Source of the DNA: Bacilli bacterium
GTDB taxonomy: Bacteria; Bacillota_I; Bacilli_A; RF39; UBA660
Length of the DNA stretch: 62,652 nucleotides
NCBI GenBank assembly: GCA_017405445.1
Contig: JAFRAK010000048.1
Coordinates: forward strand, 1-62,652
Direction: 5' to 3'
Shown here: piece by piece, positions 31,449 to 39,413 of the stretch
How the letters are laid out: the number at the start of each line of letters is the position of its first letter
How positions within the stretch are numbered: position 1 is the stretch's first letter
Translations under genes and position numbers: made by a program
The notes under the pieces: model-generated
What the model was told of the DNA's origin: nothing
Database searches by the model: none
Seen by the model: the letters and a program-made list of their open reading frames with translations, nothing else

Positions 31449-31886
31449 ATGATAGAACAATTAGAAAAAGATATGATAGAAGCAATGAAAAACCATGAAA
31501 AAGAAAGACTTACTGTTATTCGTATGGTAAAAGCTGCTTTAAAACAAGAACAAATTGATCATAAGAAAGAATTAAATGATGATTTATTAATTGATGTTGT
31601 AAATAAACAAATTAAAATGAGAAAGGATTCAATTGCTGAATTTGAAAAAGGAAATAGACAAGATTTAGTTGATCAAACTCAATCAGAGGTTGATATCTTA
31701 TTAAAATATCTTCCAGAACAATTATCAAAAGAAGATGTAGAAAAGGTTATTAATGATTTATTTGATGAGTTAAAACCAGAAGGTCAAAAAGATATGGGAA
31801 AAGTGATGAAAGAAGCTCAAGCTAAATTAAAAGGAAAAGCAGATATGAAAGAAGTTTCTACGCTTATTCGTGAAAAATTACAATAA
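31449..31886 (+). CDS. yqeY: YqeY / GatB-Yqey-domain protein
   Basis: 145 residues, the family's usual length. The start MIEQLEKDMIEAMKNHEKERLTVIRMVKAALK and LLKYLPEQLSKEDVEKVI match YqeY, related to the tail of the GatB subunit of tRNA amidotransferase. Its exact function is unknown; it probably binds tRNA. It normally sits just after rpsU. GGAGATGAG ribosome site. Confidence 0.9.
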   Translation: MIEQLEKDMIEAMKNHEKERLTVIRMVKAALKQEQIDHKKELNDDLLIDVVNKQIKMRKDSIAEFEKGNRQDLVDQTQSEVDILLKYLPEQLSKEDVEKVINDLFDELKPEGQKDMGKVMKEAQAKLKGKADMKEVSTLIREKLQ

Positions 31887-31910
31887 AGAATCTTAAAGAT
31901 TCTTTTTTTT
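31886..31910 (+). terminator. Terminator after yqeY
   Basis: AAGAATCT / AGATTCTT stem, 3-base loop, T-run. Confidence 0.8.
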
Positions 31911-31918
31911 CATATACT
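31911..31918 (+). promoter_or_regulatory. CATA-type element before yqfC
   Basis: CATATACT resembles the sigma-E -10 (CATAcanT); it lies right after the yqeY terminator and 16 bases before the yqfC start. In Bacillus yqfC-yqfD is sigma-E dependent. A -35 is not evident. Confidence 0.35.
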
Positions 31919-31933
31919 TTATTAGGTGATAAT

Positions 31934-32176
31934 ATGCTTGATAAAGTAAGAGAATTTATAATAGATGATGAATTTGAATTAGTATTAAAAGAAAATAGTA
32001 TCTTTATAAAGAATTATCTAAAACTAGGTACTTTAGAAGAACATACTATTTCTTTTTATACTAAAAATAAAATAGTTAGAATTAGAGGAAGACAATTATC
32101 GATAAAAAAGATTTTAGAAAAAGATGCTTTCATTACTGGTGATATTTCTATAATAGAGGTACAAGATGAGAGATAA
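31934..32176 (+). CDS. yqfC: Sporulation protein YqfC
   Basis: 80 residues, a small beta-rich protein with the YqfC pattern: N-terminal helix, then FELVLKENSIFIKNY and KNKIVRIRGRQLSIKKI, and ending DISIIEVQ. In Bacillus it is made in the mother cell under sigma-E, with YqfD. It overlaps yqfD by 11 bases. Together they make a sporulation couplet conserved in spore formers. Confidence 0.85.
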   Translation: MLDKVREFIIDDEFELVLKENSIFIKNYLKLGTLEEHTISFYTKNKIVRIRGRQLSIKKILEKDAFITGDISIIEVQDER

Positions 32177-33305
32177 GATTTGTTTAAGAGTAGAAGTTAA
32201 TCATGTCAATTCTTTTCTAAGATATTTAATTTCTATGGGAATTTATCTTTACTCTATAAAATATGAGAATAATGCTTTAGTAGTTATTATTCCATACAAA
32301 GATTTTGAGAAGGTTAAAAAAATAAAAACTATTAAAAAACTTACTATTATGAATACTTATGGTGTTCCAAAGATAAAGTATATTCTTCATAAGTATCTTT
32401 TTATGATTCTCTTTTTTATTCTTGGTTTATTCATTAATTGTATTTTATCTCAAATGATTTTTACTGTTCAGGTAGATTGTACTAATAAGAAACTTGTTAA
32501 AATTATAGAGAAGGATTTAAAAAAATATGGATTGTCTCCTTATCATTTTAAAGTTTCCTTTCCTAAAAAAGAAAAGATTAAAGAAGAGATTTTGAGAAGG
32601 AATAAAGATAAAATAGAATGGATGGAAATAGAAGAACATGGTACTAGGATTATTGTTCAAGTGGAAGAGAGAAAAATAAAAGAAGAAGAGAATAATTGTT
32701 TTCCTAGACATATTGTTTCTACTAAGAATGCAATGATTACTAAAATAGAATCTATTCGAGGAGAAATTGTTAAAAAGAAAAATGATATTGTCACTCGAGG
32801 AGAAATTGTTGTTAGTGGAGAAATTCATCATAAAGATGAAATTGTATCAGAAGTATGTAGTATTGGAACCATTTATGGAGAAGTATGGTATAAAGTAAGA
32901 GTTGAAGTTCCAGAAAAACAAATGAAATATCAAAAAACAAAGAATTATACTTTAGGAATTTATTTGATTCATCATCAAAAAGAAAAACTATTTCATGATA
33001 AGTATTCTTATTCTAAAAATAAATATTATCCAGTTGTTTATAGTAATATATATCCTATTTCTGTTGGATTTGTACTTTATCAAAGGTTAATTCCTATTAA
33101 AGAACAATATAATCTTTATACAGTAGATTCTATTGCTTATCAGAAAGCACTATTAAAACTAAAAGAAAAAAATGGGATAGAACCTAATGTATTACGAAAA
33201 AAAATTTTGAAAAAGGAGATAAAAAATAGTAAAATAATAATAGAGGTATTTTTTGCAGTTGAGGAAAATATTACTTCTTACCAAAATATAGAGAAAGAAG
33301 AGTGA
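32166..33305 (+). CDS. yqfD: Sporulation protein YqfD
   Basis: 379 residues. N-terminal cytosolic domain (about 1-80), one membrane helix (about 82-102), then a long extracytoplasmic domain with family landmarks IEWMEIEEHGTRIIVQVEER, GEIVVSGEI and GTIYGEVWYKV. The protein is needed for engulfment-stage spore development in Bacillus (stage IV sporulation protein in older annotation). Translation is coupled to yqfC by overlap. Confidence 0.87.
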   Translation: MRDKICLRVEVNHVNSFLRYLISMGIYLYSIKYENNALVVIIPYKDFEKVKKIKTIKKLTIMNTYGVPKIKYILHKYLFMILFFILGLFINCILSQMIFTVQVDCTNKKLVKIIEKDLKKYGLSPYHFKVSFPKKEKIKEEILRRNKDKIEWMEIEEHGTRIIVQVEERKIKEEENNCFPRHIVSTKNAMITKIESIRGEIVKKKNDIVTRGEIVVSGEIHHKDEIVSEVCSIGTIYGEVWYKVRVEVPEKQMKYQKTKNYTLGIYLIHHQKEKLFHDKYSYSKNKYYPVVYSNIYPISVGFVLYQRLIPIKEQYNLYTVDSIAYQKALLKLKEKNGIEPNVLRKKILKKEIKNSKIIIEVFFAVEENITSYQNIEKEE

Positions 33306-33309
33306 TAAA

Positions 33310-33909
33310 ATGTTAGGACCTTTAACAAATACAATACAAGGTGTTGTTAATTTTACTTGGCCTATGCTCATTATTTCGATTGTGATTATGGTATCTATTC
33401 GTTTGACTTATTTAATTAAGAATCATGAAAAAATTGTACTTTATAAAGAATTATTAATGTTATGTTTTGCCATTTATATTTTATGTTTGTTCCAAGTTGT
33501 TACTTTTCAAGATGATATTAATTGGTCAACAAATAATTTTATTCCTTTTCGTGAAATATTAAGATATAATATTACAAGTCGTTATTTTTTTAAAAATGTT
33601 GTAGGTAACATGTTAATGTTTTTACCATTTGGGTTTTTTATTAGTATTTATTTAGATGCAGATGATATTAAAATACCTATTTTATTAACAATAGTTGCAT
33701 CTATTGCGATTGAGATTGTTCAAATGATTATTGGTAGAGTATTTGATGTAGATGATATTCTATTGAATTTAGTTGGAGCTATTTTAGGATTTTATATTTA
33801 TCGCGTGATTCGTATAATTGGAGAGAAATTCCCTGTACTTAAAAATGAATGGTTTTTAAATGTTGTTGCGATACTAGCATTAATTGGATTGTTTATGTTA
33901 TTAATTTAG
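33310..33909 (+). CDS. VanZ-like family membrane protein
   Basis: 199 residues with five or six membrane helices. NFIPFREI, GNMLMFLPFGFFIS and FDVDDILLNLVGAILGF are the conserved stretches of the VanZ-like family. VanZ gives low-level teicoplanin resistance, but most members have unknown function. It occupies the place held in Bacillus by phoH and pgpH between yqfD and ybeY. It starts 4 bases after yqfD ends, so is co-transcribed. Confidence 0.85.
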   Translation: MLGPLTNTIQGVVNFTWPMLIISIVIMVSIRLTYLIKNHEKIVLYKELLMLCFAIYILCLFQVVTFQDDINWSTNNFIPFREILRYNITSRYFFKNVVGNMLMFLPFGFFISIYLDADDIKIPILLTIVASIAIEIVQMIIGRVFDVDDILLNLVGAILGFYIYRVIRIIGEKFPVLKNEWFLNVVAILALIGLFMLLI

Positions 33910-33917
33910 GAGGAAGA

Positions 33918-34379
33918 ATGGATAATCATATTGAAATATTTGTACAAGTAGATGAAGAAATAAAAGAGTTAGAAACTGTTAAAAAAGTGTTATTAGGAGC
34001 AATTCAAAAAGAAGAATTAGATCATGTATCTTTTAATGTAATAATTGTAGATAATGATTATATTCATGAACTTAATAAAACATATCGTGGAATTGATCGA
34101 GAAACAGATGTTATTACTTTTGCATTAGAAGATGAAGATTCTGTGATGTTACCAGAAAATGATAAAAGAATCTTAGGAGATATTTATATTTCTATTGATC
34201 GTGCAAGAAGTCAAGCAAAAGAATATGGACATTCTTTTTTAAGAGAATTATGTTTTTTGGCAGTTCATGGATTTTATCATTTATTAGGATATGATCATCA
34301 AACTGAAGAAGAGGAAAAAGTAATGTTTCAAAAACAAGAGGAGGTATTAAGTCTTTATGGAATCAAACGAGAAAGTTAG
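33918..34379 (+). CDS. ybeY: Endoribonuclease YbeY
   Basis: 153 residues from the ATG at 33918 after AGGAGGAAG; an in-frame upstream start overlaps the VanZ gene and lacks a ribosome site. Zinc motif HGFYHLLGYDH (H-x3-H-x5-H) near residue 117 and YRGIDRETDVITFALED are intact. YbeY works in 16S rRNA 3'-end maturation and ribosome quality control. Overlaps dgkA by 23 bases. Confidence 0.93.
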   Translation: MDNHIEIFVQVDEEIKELETVKKVLLGAIQKEELDHVSFNVIIVDNDYIHELNKTYRGIDRETDVITFALEDEDSVMLPENDKRILGDIYISIDRARSQAKEYGHSFLRELCFLAVHGFYHLLGYDHQTEEEEKVMFQKQEEVLSLYGIKRES

Positions 34380-34779
34380 AAAAGTTGTAAAGAAAGAATT
34401 AGGAATTGATAAGAAAAGATTAGTTCATAGTTTTAAATATGCTTTTAGTGGAATTAAACAAGCATATTTTGGAGAACAAAATTTAAGAATACATATTTTT
34501 ATGGCTATTCTTGTTATTATCTGTGGATTTTTATTTCATATTAGTTATTTAGAATGGCTATCTTGTCTTATTTTGATTGCCCTTGTTTTAATGGCTGAAA
34601 TGTTTAATACCGCTATTGAATATGTTGTTGATTTGGCATCACCTGAGATTCATCCTCTTGCAAAAGCTGCAAAAGATGTTGCGAGTGCTGGAGTATTAAT
34701 GATGGCAATTATATCCGCAATTCTAGGACTTATTATTTTTGTTCCAAAATTGATAGAATTTATTGGAGGTCTATTATGA
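34357..34779 (+). CDS. dgkA: Undecaprenol / diacylglycerol kinase (DgkA family)
   Basis: 140 residues with a cytosolic lead (about 1-35) and three membrane helices. Family signature MAEMFNTAIEYVVDLASPEIH with KAAKDVASAGVL (metal and ATP-binding residues). Gram-positive members phosphorylate undecaprenol, recycling the lipid carrier of wall synthesis. Its place between ybeY and cdd is conserved in Firmicutes. Start at 34357 after GGAGG. Confidence 0.92.
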   Translation: MESNEKVRKVVKKELGIDKKRLVHSFKYAFSGIKQAYFGEQNLRIHIFMAILVIICGFLFHISYLEWLSCLILIALVLMAEMFNTAIEYVVDLASPEIHPLAKAAKDVASAGVLMMAIISAILGLIIFVPKLIEFIGGLL

Positions 34780-35162
34780 TAGAAAAATTATTATATTTTC
34801 AAAGAAATAGTTATAGTCCATATTCTAATTATCAAGTATCTGCTGTTGTTGTGATGAAAGATGGAACAGAGTTTTATGGAGTAAATGTTGAAAATGCTTC
34901 TTATGGTGCAACAATTTGTGCTGAAAGAAATGCTATTTTATCTGCTATTACAGCAGGATACAAAAAGGGGGATTTTTTTGAACTACATGTGATGGTTTCT
35001 TCTGGAAAAATTGGAATGCCTTGTTTTTTATGTAGACAAGTAATATCTGAATTTTTTGATCAGAATTCTAAAGTATATTGTTATAATACTTCAGGCAAAG
35101 TAGAGACTTATACAGTAGCAGAATTGTGCCCTTATCCATTTGGAGAGGAAGATTTAAAATGA
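34776..35162 (+). CDS. cdd: Cytidine deaminase
   Basis: 128 residues. Active-site CAERNA (about 50-55, with catalytic Glu) and zinc-binding PCFLCRQ (about 86-92) are present, along with YSPYSNYQVSAVV at the start. It deaminates cytidine to uridine in pyrimidine salvage. ATGA overlap with dgkA; overlaps era by 4 bases. Confidence 0.93.
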   Translation: MIEKLLYFQRNSYSPYSNYQVSAVVVMKDGTEFYGVNVENASYGATICAERNAILSAITAGYKKGDFFELHVMVSSGKIGMPCFLCRQVISEFFDQNSKVYCYNTSGKVETYTVAELCPYPFGEEDLK

Positions 35163-36049
35163 AATGTGGATTTGTTAGTATTGTAGGAAGACCAAATGTT
35201 GGAAAAAGTACGTTATTAAATCAAATATTAGGAATGAAGCTTGCGATTACTTCTAATGTTAGTGGTACTACTCGTAATATTATTAATGGAATTTATAATG
35301 ATCGAGATTCTCAAATTATTTTTGTAGATACTCCTGGTATTCATAAACCAAATGATAAATTGGGATCTTTATTGAATAAAAAAGCCTATAATCAGACAGA
35401 AGGAGTAGATATCATCCTTTTCTTAGTTGATATTTCGAAGGGATTTGGAAAAGGTGATGAATTTGTATTAAATCGTTTAAAAGAAGCAGATGTTCCAATT
35501 TATTTATTATTAAATAAAATAGATTTAGTTAAGAATAAAGAAGAACTATTAAAAGAAATTAATCGTTTAAAAGATTACTATCCTTTTAAAGAAATTATTC
35601 CTTTATCTGCAAAAAAAGATGATAATGTAGATTTATTAATTCAATGTTTAAAAAGAGATTTACCAGAATCTGATAAGATTTATTCTGAAGAAGAACTAAC
35701 AAATGTAACAACAAGATTTATTATGGCAGAATTTGTTAGAGAAAAAGTTTTAGAACTTACAAGAGAAGAGATTCCTCATACAGTTACTTGCTTTGTAGAA
35801 AACTTTGAGGAGGATGAAAAGTTAGTTCATATTCAAGTTGTTATTATTGTAGATAGAGATAATATTAAGAAAATAATTATTGGAAAACAAGGCTCTTTAT
35901 TAAAAGAAATAGGTACTAGAGCTAGAAAAGATATGGAAGAATTTCTTGGTAAAAAAGTATTTTTAGAGACTTATGTTAAGACTTTAAAAAACTGGAGAGA
36001 TCAAGAAAAATACTTTGTAGAATTAGGATTAAGAGAAGAAGATGAATAA
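35159..36049 (+). CDS. era: GTPase Era
   Basis: 296 residues from the ATG at 35159, overlapping the cdd stop. G1 GRPNVGKST, G3 DTPGIHKP, G4 NKIDL, then the C-terminal KH domain with VIIVDRDNIKKIIIGKQGS (about 235-255). Era binds the 3' end of 16S rRNA during small-subunit assembly. Standard length. Confidence 0.96.
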   Translation: MKCGFVSIVGRPNVGKSTLLNQILGMKLAITSNVSGTTRNIINGIYNDRDSQIIFVDTPGIHKPNDKLGSLLNKKAYNQTEGVDIILFLVDISKGFGKGDEFVLNRLKEADVPIYLLLNKIDLVKNKEELLKEINRLKDYYPFKEIIPLSAKKDDNVDLLIQCLKRDLPESDKIYSEEELTNVTTRFIMAEFVREKVLELTREEIPHTVTCFVENFEEDEKLVHIQVVIIVDRDNIKKIIIGKQGSLLKEIGTRARKDMEEFLGKKVFLETYVKTLKNWRDQEKYFVELGLREEDE

Positions 36050-36090
36050 TATTTCATAGAAATCATCATTATATTAATAGAGGTGATTTT

Positions 36091-36177
36091 ATGAATGAAA
36101 AGATTCTTTGGGAATTATTTAAAAAAACCGGAGATATTAAATATTATAATTTATTAATGAAAATTAAAAAGAAGTGA
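36091..36177 (+). CDS. yqzL: YqzL-like mini-protein
   Basis: 28 residues with a good AGAGGTGAT ribosome site. Sequence MNEKILWELFKKTGDIKYYN and eight more residues resembles Bacillus YqzL (47 residues; W..F..TG.I..Y pattern), which sits between era and recO exactly as here. It is shorter at the C-terminus. Function unknown. Overlaps recO's start. Confidence 0.75.
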   Translation: MNEKILWELFKKTGDIKYYNLLMKIKKK

Positions 36178-36923
36178 TGTTTTTGAAAATAGAGAGTATT
36201 GAAGGAATTGTATTGAGTGAAATTAATTATAGTGAGTCTAGTAAAATACTTAATGTTTATACAAAAGAACATGGATTAATTGGTATTATGTCTAAAGGTT
36301 GTAGAAGTATGAAGAGTAAATTACGAGGAGTGAGTAGAAAACTAATTCATGGTACTTTTCATATTTATTATAAAGAGAATGGATTATCTACTTTAATAGG
36401 AGTAGATGTTCTTCATTCTTTTTCTAATATTGTAATGGATTTAGAAAAAATATCATATGCTTCTTTTTTACTTGATTTAGTTCATCAAGTAGTAAAACAA
36501 ACTGATTCAGAAGAAATATTTGATTTATTAAGAGATGTTTTAATTAAAATAGAAGAAGGATATCCTCCACTTCCATTAACAAATATTTTAGAATTAAAAT
36601 TATTAGATTATTTAGGGGTTATGCCTAGTATTGATGAATGTGCTTTATGTGGTAGTACTAAAGCTATTGTGACATTATCTCCTGATCAAGGAGGATATAT
36701 TTGTAAGAATTGTTATCAAAATGAACCATTAGTTTCTGATAAGACTATTCAAATGATAAGAATGTTATATTATGTAGATGTATCAAGTATTACAAAACTA
36801 GAGATTAGTGATGAAGTATTAAAAGAGATTAATCATTTTTTAGATGATTATTATGATAGATTTACCGGATTATATATTAAAAGTAAAGATTTTATTAAGA
36901 AAGTGAATCAATTAACTGCTTAA
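36177..36923 (+). CDS. recO: DNA repair protein RecO
   Basis: About 248 residues. N-terminal OB fold (ESIEGIVLSEINYSESSKIL), helical middle, and zinc module CALCGS...CKNC (about 160-180). RecO loads RecA with RecR at gapped DNA. The start is either ATG 36177 or TTG 36183; both overlap or abut yqzL. A terminator follows. Confidence 0.92.
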   Translation: MFLKIESIEGIVLSEINYSESSKILNVYTKEHGLIGIMSKGCRSMKSKLRGVSRKLIHGTFHIYYKENGLSTLIGVDVLHSFSNIVMDLEKISYASFLLDLVHQVVKQTDSEEIFDLLRDVLIKIEEGYPPLPLTNILELKLLDYLGVMPSIDECALCGSTKAIVTLSPDQGGYICKNCYQNEPLVSDKTIQMIRMLYYVDVSSITKLEISDEVLKEINHFLDDYYDRFTGLYIKSKDFIKKVNQLTA

Positions 36924-36943
36924 AGAAAATCTTTCTTTTTTTT
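36922..36943 (+). terminator. Terminator after recO
   Basis: AAGAAA / TTTCTT short stem with a T-run; modest. Confidence 0.55.
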
Positions 36944-36975
36944 GAAAAATAATATATAATGATTTTGGTGATACT

Positions 36976-37290
36976 ATGGATTTTAAAGAATATATTGTTA
37001 TAGCGGTTGTTTTGGTTATTATTTTAGTTGCGGTTATACGTGCAACTAGAAAAGATGCAGAACTTGATTTTAATAAGTTAGTAGAAGCTTTAGGTGGTAA
37101 AGATAATATTTTATCTACTGAGATTAATATGTCTCGTTTTAAAGTACAATTAAAAGATATTTCTAAAGCAAATAAAGATATGATACAAAAATTAGGTGCT
37201 AAAGGTATTGTAGAAATAGATAATCAATTAAAGATTATATTAGGACCAGAATCAAAGCAGTTAAAGAAATATATTGATGAAATAAAATAA
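36976..37290 (+). CDS. Membrane-anchored EIIB-like protein lacking the phospho-cysteine
   Basis: 104 residues: one membrane helix (about 6-25), then a domain resembling the glucose-type PTS EIIB: LVEALGGKDNILSTEINMSRFKVQ and LGAKGIVEIDNQLKIILGP. In true EIIB the segment reads N-C-x-T-R-L with the phosphorylated cysteine; here the corresponding NMSRF has none, and no cysteine is present anywhere. It therefore cannot carry phosphate in the usual way and is probably a structural or sensory relic. Single gene between recO and a surface protein gene. Confidence 0.75.
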   Translation: MDFKEYIVIAVVLVIILVAVIRATRKDAELDFNKLVEALGGKDNILSTEINMSRFKVQLKDISKANKDMIQKLGAKGIVEIDNQLKIILGPESKQLKKYIDEIK

Positions 37291-37320
37291 GAGGGAAAAC
37301 ATTATTCCTTCTTTTTTTTA
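37288..37320 (+). terminator. Terminator after the EIIB-like gene
   Basis: AGAGGGAA / TTCCTTCT stem (one wobble), 7-base loop, T-run. Confidence 0.6.
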
Positions 37321-37377
37321 CTTTTTTACATAATGAGTATTTATACTATGTTATAATAAAATAAAGGTAGGAGTATT

Positions 37378-38997
37378 ATGAAAAGAAATAATAAAAAAAT
37401 AACAACTCAATTTATTCTATTAGGATTAATTATAATAGGAGTAGTGTATGCCATTCTTCAAGCAAATCTACAGATTAATGGAGTTGCAAAAATTAAATCG
37501 AATTCTTGGGATATTCACTTTGATAATATACAAATAAATGAAAATTCAGTTCCTATTGGAACTGAAGATGTTCCTGCAACAATAGACCCAGAAAATAATT
37601 GTAAAGTTGATTTTAGTATAACTTTATCTCTACCAGGAGATTTCTATGAATTTACTGTTGATGTAGTTAATGCAGGAACAATTGATGCCATGATTGGAAC
37701 TTTAAATAAAACATTAAAAGTAAATAATGAAGTAGTGTCTCAAGTACCAGATTATTTAAACTATACTGTTACCTATTCTGATGGAGTAGAAATATTAGAA
37801 AATCATAAAATATCTGCTGGATTAACAGAAACATACTTAGTACGTTTAGAATTTAAAACTGATATTGAAGAACTTCCTGATGCAACAACAATAGATGTGA
37901 GTTTAGAACCTGAGTATATTCAAGCAGATAGTGGGGCATCATATCCAGATCATCTTATACAACCAAAAGTACCAGTAACAGAAACAATTTATTGGGCATT
38001 ACAAGATAATAATAATGATGGTGATTATGAAAAACTAATTATATCAGATCATGAAGTAACAGGTTCTGATAACTATCAAGGTAGTTTTGCAGGAAATACA
38101 CAGTTTAGTAATTGTCTTGAAGTTCCTTGGTGTAATTCTAATATTCCTTATACTGCTATTGGTATTAAGTTAGAGGAAATCAAAATAGAAGGAATAGTTG
38201 CGCCTACTTCAACTGCAAGTTGGTTTGAGGGAGCAGGATTAAATTCGCAAACTATTACAGGAAACATAGGAGATTTAAATGTATCAAACGTAACCAATAT
38301 GTCAGGTGTGTTTTATATGTCAGGATATAATGCTACAACATGGAGTATCGGAGACTTAAGTAAATGGGACACTTCAAAAGTAACCAATATGAACTATATG
38401 TTTTCCAATGCAGGACAAAATGCCACAACTTGGAGTATCGGAGATTTAAGTAAATGGGACACTTCAAAAGTAACCAGTATGACTAATATGTTTCATAGTG
38501 TAGGAAATAGAGCCACAACATTTAATCTAGGCCTAAGTGATTGGGATACATCAAATGTAGTAAATATGCATGGTATGTTTAGTAGTACAGGATCTAATGC
38601 CACAACATGGAGTATTGGAGATTTATCAAATTGGGATACCTCAAATGTAACCGACATGAGTTATATGTTTTATTCAGCTGGAAAAAAAGACACAACATGG
38701 AGTATAGGGGATTTATCAAATTGGGACACATCAAAAGTAACCAATATGAATTCTATGTTTTATTATGCAGGATATAGTGCATCAACATTTGAATTAGATT
38801 TAAGTGGATGGGATACCTCTCAAGTAACTGATATGAGTAATATGTTTACTGATGCAGGATACAATGCTACAACATGGAGAATCAAAATACCATCTACTAA
38901 TGGTGGAGGTATTAATAACACCACAACAAATCTTTATGGAAGCAATACATCTAAATATGCTAGCCCTAATAGTGGAAGACAATTTACTCTTGTATAA
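37378..38997 (+). CDS. Surface protein: TasA/camelysin-like N-domain plus BspA-type repeats
   Basis: 539 residues. N-terminal membrane segment (about 11-30), then a beta-rich domain with WDIHFDNI, GDFYEFTVDVVNAGTIDAMI and later SAGLTETYLVRLEF (about 45-180). This N-domain recurs in the genes at 40220 and 42796 and recalls TasA/camelysin-like exported proteins; that link is tentative. Residues about 300-500 are BspA/DUF285 repeats of an unusual 33-residue kind (SIGDLSKWDTSKVTNMNYMF plus NATTW). No C-terminal anchor is seen, so the N-terminal helix may hold it. AGGTAGGAG ribosome site. Confidence 0.7.
   Translation: MKRNNKKITTQFILLGLIIIGVVYAILQANLQINGVAKIKSNSWDIHFDNIQINENSVPIGTEDVPATIDPENNCKVDFSITLSLPGDFYEFTVDVVNAGTIDAMIGTLNKTLKVNNEVVSQVPDYLNYTVTYSDGVEILENHKISAGLTETYLVRLEFKTDIEELPDATTIDVSLEPEYIQADSGASYPDHLIQPKVPVTETIYWALQDNNNDGDYEKLIISDHEVTGSDNYQGSFAGNTQFSNCLEVPWCNSNIPYTAIGIKLEEIKIEGIVAPTSTASWFEGAGLNSQTITGNIGDLNVSNVTNMSGVFYMSGYNATTWSIGDLSKWDTSKVTNMNYMFSNAGQNATTWSIGDLSKWDTSKVTSMTNMFHSVGNRATTFNLGLSDWDTSNVVNMHGMFSSTGSNATTWSIGDLSNWDTSNVTDMSYMFYSAGKKDTTWSIGDLSNWDTSKVTNMNSMFYYAGYSASTFELDLSGWDTSQVTDMSNMFTDAGYNATTWRIKIPSTNGGGINNTTTNLYGSNTSKYASPNSGRQFTLV
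38270..38870 (+). repeat. About 100-bp tandem repeats encoding BspA-type units
   Basis: Units with ACAACATGGAGTATCGGAGA followed by TTAAGTAAATGGGA-type sequence recur about every 96-99 bases (38336, 38427, 38606 and others), some nearly identical. Copy-number change by recombination is likely. Confidence 0.7.
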
Positions 38998-39035
38998 AAT
39001 CTAATAAAGTCATAGATAATAATAAATATAAAAAC

Positions 39036-39073
39036 AATCCATCTCTTTCATTGAGAAAGTGATGGATTTTTCT
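39036..39073. terminator. Bidirectional terminator before the reverse coat-like gene
   Basis: ATCCATC-CTTTC / GAAAG-GATGGAT stem with flanking T- and A-runs; close copy of the hairpin at 9631-9667. Confidence 0.75.
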
Positions 39074-39076
39074 TTT

Positions 39077-39301
39077 TTAATAGTAATAATTATTATTAGT
39101 GGTTGGACAATTAGGACATTGTGGATAGACTGGATAGGTTGGATATACAGGGTAAATTGGGTATACTGGATAATTATTTTGATTATTGTTTGAAATACCA
39201 TAACCTAAAGCAGTACCTGCAAGTCCTCCTAAAAGAAATGGTGCAAGTAAAAATCTATCTTCTTCAGGATTCATATAAGTTACTGGATAATTTGTGTACA
39301 T
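39077..39301 (-). CDS. Small Tyr/Pro/Asn-rich protein, spore-coat-like
   Basis: 74 residues: polar head, a short hydrophobic glycine-rich stretch (LLAPFLLGGLAGTALGYG, about 18-35), then repeats YPVYPIYPVYPTYPVYPQ and a CPNC pair near the end. Glycine-hydrophobic plus YP-rich small proteins of this kind are often coat or crust proteins in spore-forming Firmicutes; no family is claimed. The shared terminator hairpin with the CotZ-like gene supports related expression. AGGAGG ribosome site on the reverse strand. Confidence 0.6.
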   Translation of the reverse strand: MYTNYPVTYMNPEEDRFLLAPFLLGGLAGTALGYGISNNNQNNYPVYPIYPVYPTYPVYPQCPNCPTTNNNYYY

Positions 39302-39413
39302 AATAAACCTCCTCAGTATATTGTATTAATTCTAGGATATTTTGTTATTGCTACTAGTAATTATTTTAAAAATAGTGTATACTATGGAGGAATTGATGTA
39401 GGAGGGGAATCTC

